64,000 nt of DNA. Origin: UBA3824 sp017541145. Its GTDB lineage: Bacteria; Bacteroidota; Bacteroidia; Bacteroidales; UBA3824. The translations under genes were made by a program, and so were the position numbers. Positions 35,901 to 44,645 of this stretch are shown in pieces. The stretch spans positions 20,073-84,072 of the forward strand of contig CAMVLO010000010.1 of NCBI GenBank assembly GCA_947168365.1, read 5' to 3'. Under the pieces are notes generated by a model. The model was not told where the DNA came from. It did not search any database and saw only the letters and a list, made by a program, of their open reading frames with translations. The number at the start of each line of letters is the position of its first letter. The first letter of the stretch is position 1.

Positions 35901-35948
35901 AGTCACACTTACCAGCATTAACGTTAGTAATGTTAATATTTTTCTCAT
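32922..35948 (-). CDS. SusC/RagA-family TonB-dependent receptor
   Basis: 1008 residues, full length. A signal peptide ends VTLFAQ. A carboxypeptidase-like domain (ITLSGRVTDKTGEILIGAVV), the EVVVIGYGTAKKSDLTSSI junction, and a plug with GSNPLYVVDGMPVGDN and MEVLKDASASAIYGTRASNG follow. Then comes a 22-strand barrel ending in NTRIFLFGVNLNF, with terminal Phe as in outer-membrane barrels. It imports the oligosaccharide released by the surface GH30 and captured by SusD, energised by TonB and an ExbB/ExbD complex such as the one encoded at 51000-53496. It lies 36 bp after the SGBP gene. Confidence 0.96.
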   Translation of the reverse strand: MRKILTLLTLMLVSVTLFAQKITLSGRVTDKTGEILIGAVVMEKGTTNGTITDVDGQYKLMVDNETTIVCSMMGFQTEEISVNGIYHLDIILNEDTKNIDEVVVIGYGTAKKSDLTSSISSVSSEDITSFNSGNAMNALQTKVNGVQISSTGKPGEIPRVIIRGVTTVNGSNPLYVVDGMPVGDNINFLNPEDIESMEVLKDASASAIYGTRASNGVVIISTKKGQAGKTTFQFTSSVGLSVIGNPDMAKASEYEKVFKTRYTNDEQVPAYKGINDITDAEGTDWWNETVDKYAMSQSYNLSFQGGTDKLVYSGSFGYYRSHSHYNYGWWDKFTGRVNTEYVFDSKRRFKLGVELSPKLERWDDTPNLMGAAMAMDPTTPIFRYDWETIDNEFSWYERSHNNQEHNPVANLKRQTGHSDEYGLLMNPYLNIEIIKGLTFRTQFGDNARFRLTNGFAPEYFIDNLEKTETSTASREIVIWNDWNWTNTLSYQKLFAERHNVNAMVGYTMEKFSDYNMKGSRDAVPSNNENLRYVSAGTENQKAEGTDHFSTLVSYLGRVMYNYDSRYYLTASIRFDGSSKFPEGKKFATFPAISGAWKITGEDFMKNQQIFSNLKLRLGWGKVGNQSIDNSAYLSTIGTTYYVVNGDLVTGSYVSSTANPNIQWETVEDYNIGMDFGFMKDRLTATIELYKKKTSDMLLKESHLLILGYPEWGGQVWTNVGSMEATGWELSLSWKDTPKKDFNYEVGVNLSGVKNKAKDLGTSDPILTQGFNGDYIIQNESDAEISRFYGYQTAGIFQNWEEVASYTNEHGELLQPKAQPGDLIFVDRNKDGEINAEDKTYLGNAFPKLYMGINLGANYKNWDFSMNFYGTFGNDIFNKTKGYYSGVSGQNVWAGTYEKAWHYEGQDTDIPRLSYNDANQNFTTVSDWFVENGSYLRCKQIQFGYTFPKEKIHVGTLRVSLSAQNLFTITKYSGFDPETAATGRVTESGVDGVAYPNTRIFLFGVNLNF

Positions 35949-35984
35949 ATCTCTATTTTAAATATTAAGATTCATAATAAATTG

Positions 35985-37532
35985 TTATTTTTCTTTTGAA
36001 GGTACAATCTTCATACGACCCAAGTGAATATCAAAAATGATGTCGTATTTACCAGGTTTTGGAATTGTAAGTTTTGCGTGGTTGCCAACTTCAACAGCAT
36101 TGTTGTATGAAGTAGTTGCTACATCATAATCAGGACGTTTATATTTACCAACCCATTTCCAAACTTCAGGATCTGTCTCTGTAGCTTTCTCAGGTTTCCA
36201 TGAATAATAGTCCCACCAATTAGAAGCCTGCCAATTATGAGGATGGAACTCAAAAGGACCAGCAGAAATACGATAATTAAGAATTTCAATAATATGCTTA
36301 TTTTTAGGGTTATATTTAAAGAAATCTTTTACATCCTTAGGTTCTCCATCCGATAAAATACCAATATTAAATTCACCCCATATAATATTATTATCAGGAT
36401 CTTCCCATTCACCTAATTCAGCATTCCATTTGCCTCGATCGTCCCATACATTCAATTTTTGAGAACCTAACTCAATATGCAATGGGTCAACAGCCTCATC
36501 AATTGTATATGTAGTTGCAGTATAAATACCTTCTTTTGTATTAAAAACAATTTTATAATAAACTCCTGCTTTATCGAGTATAATTGGTTCTGCAACATCC
36601 GGATCAGGAGTTAGTAAATCACTATTCGGATCTTTACCGAAACAGATAGGACCGTAAGTATCTTTTTGTTGGAGGAAACGAATACCGGTTCCGGCAGTTT
36701 CGTTATAATAATATGCGGTATATTCAAATTCACCGGTGTGATCTATACGCATAGGAACACCACAAATATCTTTAGTAAGATCTTCTTCTGCTACATCGCA
36801 AAGATACATCTTTTCGTAGTCTTGAAGTTCACTTCTCCTAATAATAATTTTTTTCTCAACTTTGTTGTCATACGCATCGTAAGCAGCAATTACACCTTCA
36901 TAATCGCCATATTCATCACCTACTTGAATTCTCTTAGCATAAGTATATTCTTTGCTAGTGTTTTCAATTTCCTCTTTAAGATTGAGAGTAGGAAAATCAA
37001 CAACAACTTTTTTAATTATAACATTATCCGAAACACCAAATTTTAATGTAAATGAAGGCATAATAACATTTACAACTTCACTTGGTTCCACTGTAAACTT
37101 CGGATCAGTAAAATCGCCGTCCATTTGTGCAGTAAAAGTAGTAGTATTGATATTACCTACTAAATCCTCTACCGTAATAAGGATAGGGAATGATTCTACT
37201 CTGTATGCAAGTGTATCGTTAGGTGTAATCTTATAATCAAGCTCATAAGAAGTAACATCCGAACCATAAATATCTAAAATATCAATAGTCTTGTTAAGAT
37301 ACAAATCTTTGTTTTGAAGATTGATAGTTTTGATACCATCGGCATCAGTAATTACACCCTTAACTCTAAACTCCCTGGAGAACTCCCAATGAATAAGAGA
37401 TTCCTCAAGCGCGATTGACGGGTTTTGATTGTCAACAGCAGAAAAGCCGTCGTCCTCACAACCGACTTGAGCGGTGGCCAAGATAGCAGCAGATGCTAGC
37501 CACACAAGTCTTTTTGAAATGGTCTTTTTCAT
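35985..37532 (-). CDS. Putative surface glycan-binding lipoprotein (SusE/SusF position)
   Basis: 515 residues. A lipoprotein signal ends TAQVGCEDDGF; the acidic +2 to +4 residues fit surface export. The middle consists of Ig-like beta repeats (IKTINLQNKDLYLNKTIDIL, DNVIIKKVVVDFPTLNLKEE). The C-terminal half is a beta-rich region whose last 60 residues (LTIPKPGKYDIIFDIHLGRM) resemble the C-terminal domain of SusE/SusF-type proteins. Unusually it precedes susC instead of following susD. It is the first gene of the operon, with promoter and regulator box immediately upstream. A glycan-binding role is inferred from position and architecture. Confidence 0.78.
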   Translation of the reverse strand: MKKTISKRLVWLASAAILATAQVGCEDDGFSAVDNQNPSIALEESLIHWEFSREFRVKGVITDADGIKTINLQNKDLYLNKTIDILDIYGSDVTSYELDYKITPNDTLAYRVESFPILITVEDLVGNINTTTFTAQMDGDFTDPKFTVEPSEVVNVIMPSFTLKFGVSDNVIIKKVVVDFPTLNLKEEIENTSKEYTYAKRIQVGDEYGDYEGVIAAYDAYDNKVEKKIIIRRSELQDYEKMYLCDVAEEDLTKDICGVPMRIDHTGEFEYTAYYYNETAGTGIRFLQQKDTYGPICFGKDPNSDLLTPDPDVAEPIILDKAGVYYKIVFNTKEGIYTATTYTIDEAVDPLHIELGSQKLNVWDDRGKWNAELGEWEDPDNNIIWGEFNIGILSDGEPKDVKDFFKYNPKNKHIIEILNYRISAGPFEFHPHNWQASNWWDYYSWKPEKATETDPEVWKWVGKYKRPDYDVATTSYNNAVEVGNHAKLTIPKPGKYDIIFDIHLGRMKIVPSKEK

Positions 37533-37588
37533 ATAGATATTAAATTATTAAGAAGGTTTTTTTTTTCTTTATACGTAAATTAACGCAA

Positions 37589-37596
37589 CAAAGTTA
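37589..37596 (-). promoter_or_regulatory. -7 element of the SGBP-susCD-GH30 operon
   Basis: CAAAGTTA on the plus strand is TAACTTTG on the minus strand. It lies 56 bp from the SGBP ATG and exactly 28 bp downstream of the 32-bp regulator box. Confidence 0.6.
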
Positions 37597-37624
37597 CATT
37601 AATCGAAAATTTGTTAACATATTT

Positions 37625-37656
37625 AAATCAATCAAAATAGATATTAAAATCATTCA
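37625..37656 (-). promoter_or_regulatory. Candidate HTCS binding box upstream of the SGBP-susCD operon
   Basis: Direct repeats AAATCAATCA (37625-37634) and AAATCATTCA (37647-37656), 22 bp apart start to start; 29 of 32 positions match the copy at 27774-27805. It lies between the divergent operon and the HTCS gene. An overlapping inverted repeat, TCATGCA (37654-37660) and TGCATGA (37668-37674), lies on the HTCS side and may serve autoregulation. Confidence 0.65.
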
Positions 37657-37747
37657 TGCACGATAATTGCATGATTTTTGAAATCAATCTGAAAAAAAAC
37701 TATTTGTTAAAGAATTTAGTAAAATTTCAACAATTAAAAAATATTAA

Positions 37748-37755
37748 TATCTTTG
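37748..37755 (+). promoter_or_regulatory. -7 element of the HTCS gene
   Basis: TATCTTTG matches TAnnTTTG and lies 26 bp before the ATG at 37782. It supports that ATG over the longer frame, whose first codons would lie upstream of the transcript start. Confidence 0.55.
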
Positions 37756-37781
37756 CACATTACAAAAAAGCACAAAAATTC

Positions 37782-40700
37782 ATGAAACGTTATTATATAT
37801 ACACATTATTACTTTTTTTGATACAACTAACAGCTGTAGCTCAAAATTTCTCTATCAAAAAATTAACAGTAGAGCAAGGATTGAGTAATAATTTTGTAGT
37901 GAGCATTGTTCAAGACAAAACCGGCAGTATGTGGATTGCTACCGAAGAAGGTCTCAACAGATTCGACGGCAACGAATTTGAGCAGTTTTATAAAAAAGAC
38001 GACAACAGCGTAGACAATTGGTTGAGCGGCAACGAGCTCAACTGCATTTTGGACGATCCTACAGATTCTATTCTTTGGATTGCAACTCAACGTGCCGGTC
38101 TTAACGCTTATAATTATCATACCAACCAATTCAAAGTCTATAAACCGCAAGAAAACGGCGAAGGCATTATCTCTGAAGCTGTTACCAAAATTGTACCCGC
38201 CAAAGACGGAAATATTTGGATTGCAACATATTGGAACGGTGTAGATTATTACGACAAAAAAAATGATAAATTTACTCATTACAATCATAATACTGTAAAA
38301 AATTGGATACTCGATAATATTTGGACTGTAACAGAAAGCAACGATGATGTTATCTATATCGGATATATTCATCAAGGCTTTGCGTCATACAATCTGAAAA
38401 CAGGAGAATTCAAAAACTACGTACACAATCCCAACGACAATACATCGATTCAGGACAACGAAATTTTGTCAATTTATATCGACGATTACAATAATATTTG
38501 GGTGGGAACCCGCAGCGGACTTGCTCTATTTGACCCCACTTCAGGAAAATTTCAACGTTTCAACTTTATAACTGCCATTAGCGACCGCTCTATATTTGAT
38601 ATAAAAATGGCAGAACCCAACAAACTTTGGGTAGCATTGGAATTGGGCGGTATCGTGATTTTGGATATTCCTCAAGGACAATTCAATTCGCCGCAAGATA
38701 TAAAATTCAGTACCATAACCGAAGGCTACGGCGATTCAGGACTTTCGGGCAACTCGGTAAGATGTATTACCAACGATAAATACGGAAATATCTGGACCGG
38801 CATTTGGTCGGGCGGAGTCAACTTTATAAATCCCGCCGGAAATATTTTCGGTCGTTACTCTTATACACCTGCAATTACAATCAACGACAACAGCCAATTT
38901 ACCAACAGTCTTACGTGCAAAAGCATACTTTCTATAGTAACCGACCAAGACGATAATATCTGGCTCGGAACCGACGGTGGCGGCCTCAATGTATATAACA
39001 AATGTCAACGAATAGCAGTTTACAACATGGGAAATACGCCGAATATCACAAGCGATTGCATCCAAACGTCGTATTGCGACCGCAACGGCAATCTTTGGTT
39101 CGGTACTTTTTTCAACGGGATATTTGTTTACGATATTTCAACAGAAAAGTTTGAAACTTTTTTGCCGAACGACCTTAAAAAAATAGACGTAAGAAGTTTT
39201 TGCGAATACGATGCTCAAAATATTTTGGTAGCCACAAGTACCGGCGTTTACAAAATTAATATCAATACCAAAAAAGTAGAAGCCCATTACGATTTGCCGC
39301 AAAATTTGGTAAGAACCATATTAAGAGATACTTACGGAAATATTTGGGCAGGAACTTTCGGCGGCGGCTTGTTTATTTTGGATCAAGACCTAAAAGTGAT
39401 AAAAAGTTTTAATACCGGCGAAAAATTTCCGAGCAATACAATCAATCACCTTTTAGAAGATTCTCAAAACAGAATTTTGGTAGCCACCGGCGAAGGAATG
39501 GTATGTTTTGATAATCATCAAAGTTTCGACTACAAAGTTTTCGGACGCAACGAGGGATTGGCAAATGCTCATATCCGCGCTATCAACGAAGACAAATTTC
39601 ATAATATTTGGATAAGTACCAACAACGGAATTTCATGCTATTTGGAATCAGAAAAGAGAATAGTAAATTACGATTCACGCGACAAAATTCCCGCCGGCGG
39701 ATTTTCTTCGGGCGCGACATCAAAAAATAAAAACGGTTACATCAATTTCGGTTCGGCAAACGGACTTTGCAGATTCGATTGTGCCAGAGTATTGTCAAAC
39801 GAAGTACCGCCAAGAGCAATTATCGGCAGAATGAAAGTATTTTTGCCCGTAACAGTTGAAAATCCGGGAAATCAAAAAATAATTTCAAAATACGATTCGT
39901 CAGGCGTAATACTCGATGCAAGCGAAAACAATTTCTCAGTATCGTTTCTTACTGACAATTATGCTTTTTCAGACATCATAGAATATTCATGCAAAATAGA
40001 AGGTCAAGAATCGAATTATTACACAGTTTCCGACCCGAAAAATGTTACATTCCGAAATATCCAACCGGGAACTTATACAATTTGCGTAAAAACCCGATTC
40101 CGAAACCAAAAATGGAGCGATGATGTAACAAAACTAAAAATAAAAATACTTCCGCCGTGGTATTCCACTACTTTAGCAAAAGTAATTTACATCTTACTTT
40201 TTATAAGTTTTATTGTGATGTCGTTTTTGGCATATCGCAGAAGAGTAAAAATAACAGCTCAATTGGAATCCGAAAAGCAAAACCGTGAAAAACAAGACGC
40301 TCTCAACGAAGAAAGAATGCGCTTTTTCACCAATATTGCTCACGAAATACGTACACCGCTCAGCTTGATTGTTGGTCCGTTGGAAGATTTGTGCAACGAC
40401 AAATCGTTCTCAGAAGCGGTTTCCAAAAAACTCAATGTAATAAATCAAAGCAGCCATCAATTGCTGAAACTTACAAATTATCTCATGGATTTCCGCAAAA
40501 CCGAAACTCACAACAAACGTTTGTGTGTAAGTCGCGGTTTGCTCAATCAGGTAGTGGAAGATACTGTAAAAAAATTCCAAGAGCTAAACCGTAACAAAAA
40601 TGTGGAAATAAAATGCGATATCGAAGAAACCAATTTTGAAATCTATTTCGACCGTCAGAGCATAATCACGATTTTGGACAACTTGATTACTAACGCAATG

Positions 40701-41879
40701 AAATACACCGAACAAGGTATAATAAAAATCTCGTTGCGCAAAAGCGGTTATTATGCAGAAATCGGTATAGAAGACACCGGATACGGAATTTCAGAAAGCG
40801 CATTGCCGCATATTTTTGAACGTTATTATCAAGAGCAAGGTCCGCACCAAGCATCAGGCACGGGCATTGGTTTGTCGCTTGTAAAAAATCTGATTGACCT
40901 TCACAAGGGAAAAATTACAGTACAAAGCGAACAAAACAAAGGCACAAAATTTACAGTATTTCTGAGCCTTGACGAAAAATATCCCGATGCACTTCACGCC
41001 GACAATGCTGTAGAAAACGAAGAGCCAAAATCGGAAGAAAACATCAAAAACGAAATCACTACCGCATCACAGGACAATAATGAAGAAAACAAACGTCCGA
41101 TTTTGTTGATTGTGGAAGATAATATTGATATACAAGATTATATCAAAAATTCACTTGCTGATAAATACGATGTTTTAACAGCCACAAACGGTAAAGACGG
41201 CATAGAAACAGCATTGAAAGAATTGCCTGATATTGTGGTTTCGGATATAATGATGCCGGTAAAAAACGGTATTGAACTTTGCAAAACATTGAAAAACGAT
41301 ATCAGAACATCGCATATTCCGATTATTTTGCTCACAGCGAAAGACACAATGAAAGATAAAACAGAAGGTTACGAAGCCGGAGCTGACAGTTATATCACCA
41401 AACCATTTAGTGCCACACTGCTCACAAGCCGCATTGTAAACCTTTTGGACAAACAAAAACAGTTGGCAAAATTCTTCAAGAATTCCAATCCGAAAGACAA
41501 AGACAATGCAAAAAAACACGAAACATTTTTACAAAGTCTCAACCAATTGGATTTGGAATTTATCGAGAATATCAACAAAATAATCGAACAAAATTTGGAA
41601 GATCCGGAATTCAACGTTTCAACATTGTCGCAAATACTCTGTTTGAGCAACAGTACGCTTTACAGAAAAATTAAGGCGTTGACCGGAATAAGTCCAAACG
41701 AATATTTACGCAAAATAAAAATGAAAAAAGCGGAAGCGTACATCCTTGAAGGCAAATATTCAATCTCGCAAATAGCATTCAAAGTCGGCATGAACTCCGA
41801 ATTATACTTCCGTCAATACTTCAAAGACGAATTCGGGATGTTACCGAGCGAATATATCAAAAGTCTGAAACAAGAATAA
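37782..41879 (+). CDS. Hybrid two-component system regulator (sensor kinase + receiver + AraC HTH)
   Basis: 1365 residues in one chain. A signal peptide (ends AVAQNF) is followed by a periplasmic double beta-propeller of Reg_prop repeats (about 25-700; recurring WIATxEGLNRFDG-like and NIWxGT blades), a Y_Y_Y domain (about 715-790) and one TM segment (about 800-820). Next are HisKA with His854 in FTNIAHEIRTPLSLI, HATPase with DNLITNAMKYT, DTGYGIS and GTGIGLSLVKNL, a receiver with phospho-acceptor Asp1155 in VVSDIMMPVKNG, and an AraC-type double HTH at the C-terminus. It senses an oligosaccharide in the periplasm and activates the adjacent PUL. The two 32-bp boxes at 27774 and 37625 are its probable targets. 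The start at 37782 is set by the signal peptide and promoter. Confidence 0.95.
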   Translation: MKRYYIYTLLLFLIQLTAVAQNFSIKKLTVEQGLSNNFVVSIVQDKTGSMWIATEEGLNRFDGNEFEQFYKKDDNSVDNWLSGNELNCILDDPTDSILWIATQRAGLNAYNYHTNQFKVYKPQENGEGIISEAVTKIVPAKDGNIWIATYWNGVDYYDKKNDKFTHYNHNTVKNWILDNIWTVTESNDDVIYIGYIHQGFASYNLKTGEFKNYVHNPNDNTSIQDNEILSIYIDDYNNIWVGTRSGLALFDPTSGKFQRFNFITAISDRSIFDIKMAEPNKLWVALELGGIVILDIPQGQFNSPQDIKFSTITEGYGDSGLSGNSVRCITNDKYGNIWTGIWSGGVNFINPAGNIFGRYSYTPAITINDNSQFTNSLTCKSILSIVTDQDDNIWLGTDGGGLNVYNKCQRIAVYNMGNTPNITSDCIQTSYCDRNGNLWFGTFFNGIFVYDISTEKFETFLPNDLKKIDVRSFCEYDAQNILVATSTGVYKININTKKVEAHYDLPQNLVRTILRDTYGNIWAGTFGGGLFILDQDLKVIKSFNTGEKFPSNTINHLLEDSQNRILVATGEGMVCFDNHQSFDYKVFGRNEGLANAHIRAINEDKFHNIWISTNNGISCYLESEKRIVNYDSRDKIPAGGFSSGATSKNKNGYINFGSANGLCRFDCARVLSNEVPPRAIIGRMKVFLPVTVENPGNQKIISKYDSSGVILDASENNFSVSFLTDNYAFSDIIEYSCKIEGQESNYYTVSDPKNVTFRNIQPGTYTICVKTRFRNQKWSDDVTKLKIKILPPWYSTTLAKVIYILLFISFIVMSFLAYRRRVKITAQLESEKQNREKQDALNEERMRFFTNIAHEIRTPLSLIVGPLEDLCNDKSFSEAVSKKLNVINQSSHQLLKLTNYLMDFRKTETHNKRLCVSRGLLNQVVEDTVKKFQELNRNKNVEIKCDIEETNFEIYFDRQSIITILDNLITNAMKYTEQGIIKISLRKSGYYAEIGIEDTGYGISESALPHIFERYYQEQGPHQASGTGIGLSLVKNLIDLHKGKITVQSEQNKGTKFTVFLSLDEKYPDALHADNAVENEEPKSEENIKNEITTASQDNNEENKRPILLIVEDNIDIQDYIKNSLADKYDVLTATNGKDGIETALKELPDIVVSDIMMPVKNGIELCKTLKNDIRTSHIPIILLTAKDTMKDKTEGYEAGADSYITKPFSATLLTSRIVNLLDKQKQLAKFFKNSNPKDKDNAKKHETFLQSLNQLDLEFIENINKIIEQNLEDPEFNVSTLSQILCLSNSTLYRKIKALTGISPNEYLRKIKMKKAEAYILEGKYSISQIAFKVGMNSELYFRQYFKDEFGMLPSEYIKSLKQE

Positions 41880-41911
41880 AAATTAGAAACATAACAAAAA
41901 TTGGATAGGTT

Positions 41912-41941
41912 TGAGCCGCAAATATCGCGGCTCATTTTTTT
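41912..41941 (+). terminator. Rho-independent terminator of the HTCS gene
   Basis: TGAGCCGC (41912-41919) pairs with GCGGCTCA (41927-41934) and is followed by TTTTTT. It separates the HTCS gene from the convergent gene ending at 41945. Confidence 0.85.
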
Positions 41942-41944
41942 ATT

Positions 41945-43189
41945 TTACTCTTCCCATCTCAAAGTAATATTTCCGGTAATATTGGCACACTCTCCGTTTA
42001 TAAACTCGTATTGCGCACGATAAACGTAAACTCCTTGCGGCAAAAGTTCGTTGCGATAATATCCGTTCCAACCGTAATTGACATCGTTCGATTGGAATAC
42101 TTCTTTGCCATTTCGGTTGAGTATCTTGATACTGTAACGCGAAATCATCGAAATATCACCTTTAGGAATAAAAACGGTAGGATGTCCGCGCTCTATCGTA
42201 AAAGTTCCGTCGTTAGGACCGGAAACCGACGGTATCAACGCGTTAGGAAATTTCAAAGAATATTCCGGCGCAGATATCGCAAGTTCGGTCGCAATTGTAT
42301 CGTAACAGATGTTATTGGAAATTATCAACTTGAGCAAATATTGTCCATAATCGGAATACAAGTGAGAAACTTTTTGTCCGACAGATTTTTTGCCATCACC
42401 AAAATCCCAAACAAATGTTGAAGCCTTGGTATTACGTGCTTCTGCAATTGCCGTTTGCATCGAAGTTACAGTTGCAATTTCGGCATGCGGCTGGGCATAA
42501 ACCGTAACAGTATCGGAAAATACTTGTGCAAATGTTCCGTTTACTGTTTTTAATGTAACATAATATGTACCTTCGTTGTAATATGTTTTCTTAACATCTT
42601 GATCGTATGATACTTCGCCGTCTCCAAAATTCCAATAACAATAATCGATGTTTTTTGAAAGATTTTTGAATGTAACGGTAAAAGGCGCACATCCCGAAGA
42701 CGCACTCATCTTGAATTTGCTTGTAAAATCCGGAATTACAATTTCATGTGTTTTTGTTGACTGTATATTATCCTGATTGTGAGCCGTTACGGATGTTTTA
42801 GACTGTAAATCCGATGATGTTGACTTCTTGATATTCAGATTTGAAGAATCAGAATTATCAATCATGTCATCATGAAAATCTGCCGACGGAGACTGCAAAA
42901 CTGACTGATTTCCATTATCGATAAGAATTTTGCGTGTGGAACCCGAATAGACATGATGAGCCGATGTCACACCTTCCACCAACAAATCCTGATGTTCGGG
43001 TGCAGACACAGTTATCAACGCCGCAGTACCAACCACAGCAGCGAGATAGTAAATATTAAAAGTCTTGGGATTGAATTTCAGAAATCTTTGCCAAAAAAGC
43101 CTTCTCTGAATTTTCTGCCAGACTTCATCAGATGGTTTACGCTCAAAACCATCAAATTTGTTACGAAACAAGTCCTCGGGTGATGCCAT
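41945..43189 (-). CDS. Membrane-anchored PKD protein with gliding-type C-terminus, probable sigma-factor partner
   Basis: 414 residues. The first 45 residues are cytosolic and charged (FRNKFDGFERKPSDEVWQKI), followed by one membrane span (YYLAAVVGTAALITVSA, about 48-64) and a Ser/Asn-rich linker. Two PKD domains follow (GCAPFTVTFKNLSKN, YWNFGDGE; TFVWDFGDGKKSVGQKVSHL), then a C-terminal CHU_C-like domain (FPNALIPSVSGPNDGTFTI, YSIKILNRNGKEVFQS, LLPQGVYVYRAQYEF). The gene is 6 bp downstream of an ECF sigma factor, the usual place for an anti-sigma factor. The short N-terminus would then hold the sigma, with the PKD/C-terminal part as periplasmic sensor. There is no cleavable signal peptide, so export through T9SS as free cargo is unlikely. 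The anti-sigma role is inferred. Confidence 0.75.
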   Translation of the reverse strand: MASPEDLFRNKFDGFERKPSDEVWQKIQRRLFWQRFLKFNPKTFNIYYLAAVVGTAALITVSAPEHQDLLVEGVTSAHHVYSGSTRKILIDNGNQSVLQSPSADFHDDMIDNSDSSNLNIKKSTSSDLQSKTSVTAHNQDNIQSTKTHEIVIPDFTSKFKMSASSGCAPFTVTFKNLSKNIDYCYWNFGDGEVSYDQDVKKTYYNEGTYYVTLKTVNGTFAQVFSDTVTVYAQPHAEIATVTSMQTAIAEARNTKASTFVWDFGDGKKSVGQKVSHLYSDYGQYLLKLIISNNICYDTIATELAISAPEYSLKFPNALIPSVSGPNDGTFTIERGHPTVFIPKGDISMISRYSIKILNRNGKEVFQSNDVNYGWNGYYRNELLPQGVYVYRAQYEFINGECANITGNITLRWEE

Positions 43190-43195
43190 AATAAT

Positions 43196-43747
43196 TTAGT
43201 CTCCAATTTTTTTGAGTTTGTTCAATTTCCGAATGACAACCTGACGCGCTCTCATAAACTGAGTTTTGCTTGTGTTGATATCAATACCCAACATCTCAGC
43301 AATTTCCCTGTGCTTGAATCCTTCTACAACGAACATATTGAAAACAATTCTATACCCGTCAGGCAATGAATTTACAACCCCTATAAGTTCGTCGTGAGTG
43401 AATTCCTGCGATCCGAAATTAGGTTCTTCAGCAGGCAGTGTATCTGCATAATCATCGACATCTGCCAGATGTCTGTGTTTTAAATTTTGATGATACGAAG
43501 TAATGGCTGTATTAATTGTAATACGTTTCAACCAGCCCTCAAAAGATCCGTCGCCCTTAAAATCTTTTACAGCTGCAAATATTTTTATAAATGCTTCTTG
43601 CAAAATATCTTCCGCGACTTCTCTACTTGGCGCATAGCGCAAACACAAACCGAACAACACCGGCGAATACTTCTGATAAAGCATTTGCTGGGCTTTCGGG
43701 TCTTGGTCTGAGCATTTGTTTATCAGCTCCTGTTCTTCGTTGTTCAT
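43196..43747 (-). CDS. ECF-type RNA polymerase sigma factor
   Basis: 183 residues with both sigma-70 regions. Region 2 has YQKYSPVLFGLCLRYAPS, AEDILQEAFIKIF and GSFEGWLKRITINTAI; region 4 has LPDGYRIVFNMFVVEGFKHR and EIAEMLGIDINTSKTQFMRA, the HTH contacting the -35 element. It directs RNA polymerase to a small regulon that cannot be deduced here. It is followed after 6 bp by the membrane PKD protein, forming a sigma/partner pair. The ATG at 43747 is used; a GTG two codons earlier is possible. It starts 53 bp after the murI stop. Confidence 0.92.
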   Translation of the reverse strand: MNNEEQELINKCSDQDPKAQQMLYQKYSPVLFGLCLRYAPSREVAEDILQEAFIKIFAAVKDFKGDGSFEGWLKRITINTAITSYHQNLKHRHLADVDDYADTLPAEEPNFGSQEFTHDELIGVVNSLPDGYRIVFNMFVVEGFKHREIAEMLGIDINTSKTQFMRARQVVIRKLNKLKKIGD

Positions 43748-43800
43748 AGTCACCTCTGTCTACAAGACTATTAGTTAATAGATATGGTTGCATTATATTT

Positions 43801-44613
43801 TTAGAAAATTTCGATAGTACGGCTCTGAATATCACGATTCAAGAACAATTTGGCGGTTTGGTCAAACATCGTACTGTTGTCGGTAGTAAAATATTTTACT
43901 GTACCGTTTTTTGTGAGTCGGTTGTCAATTTCAGGATGTCGTGACAAATAATCTTTCAGACTGTGAGCTACAATTTCGTTTTGCGGTACAATTTTTATAT
44001 TACTGTCAACAAACTTTTTAAATGAGTTCATCAACAACGGATAATGTGTACAACCCAAAATTATTGTATCGATACCCGAATCCTGCGACAAAAGCAAGTT
44101 AAGATATTTGTTAACAAAATAATCGGTTCCGGGATTATCAATTTCGCCATTTTCTACCAACGGAGCAAGCAACGGACACGCTTGTTGATAAACTTGTATT
44201 TTAGGATACAATTTTTTGATTTCCAAAATATAGGATTTTGAATTTACAGTACCAGAAGTTCCAAGTATTCCCACTTTGCCGGATTGAGTATAATCAGCAA
44301 TAATTTCGGCAGTGGGACGAATTATTCCAAGTACACGGTTGCCGGGTGTCATATTAGGCAAATCGTTTTGCTGAATGGTACGTAAAGCTTTTGCCGAAGC
44401 AGTGTTGCACCCCAAAATCACAAGCGGACAGCCCATCGAAAAAAGTTTTTTTACGGCTTGCAAAGTGTAATTGTATACCGTTTCGTAAGAGCGGTTGCCG
44501 TATGGAGCACGGGCATTGTCACCAAGAAAGATGTAATCATATTCGGGCAATATTTCAAGAAATTTGTCCAATATCGTTAATCCGCCAAAACCGGAATCAA
44601 ATACGCCAATCAT
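43801..44613 (-). CDS. murI: Glutamate racemase
   Basis: 270 residues, the normal length. FDSGFGGLTIL at the N-terminus, LGCNTASA with catalytic Cys69 and LGCTHYPLL with catalytic Cys188 are all intact. It converts L-glutamate to D-glutamate for peptidoglycan. It follows the ompH pair, as in many Bacteroidales genomes, but a strong terminator at 44750-44786 and a -7 element at 44646-44653 indicate its own transcript. Confidence 0.96.
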   Translation of the reverse strand: MIGVFDSGFGGLTILDKFLEILPEYDYIFLGDNARAPYGNRSYETVYNYTLQAVKKLFSMGCPLVILGCNTASAKALRTIQQNDLPNMTPGNRVLGIIRPTAEIIADYTQSGKVGILGTSGTVNSKSYILEIKKLYPKIQVYQQACPLLAPLVENGEIDNPGTDYFVNKYLNLLLSQDSGIDTIILGCTHYPLLMNSFKKFVDSNIKIVPQNEIVAHSLKDYLSRHPEIDNRLTKNGTVKYFTTDNSTMFDQTAKLFLNRDIQSRTIEIF

Positions 44614-44645
44614 CTGTTTTTTTTAACATTTTATACTCAAAGATG

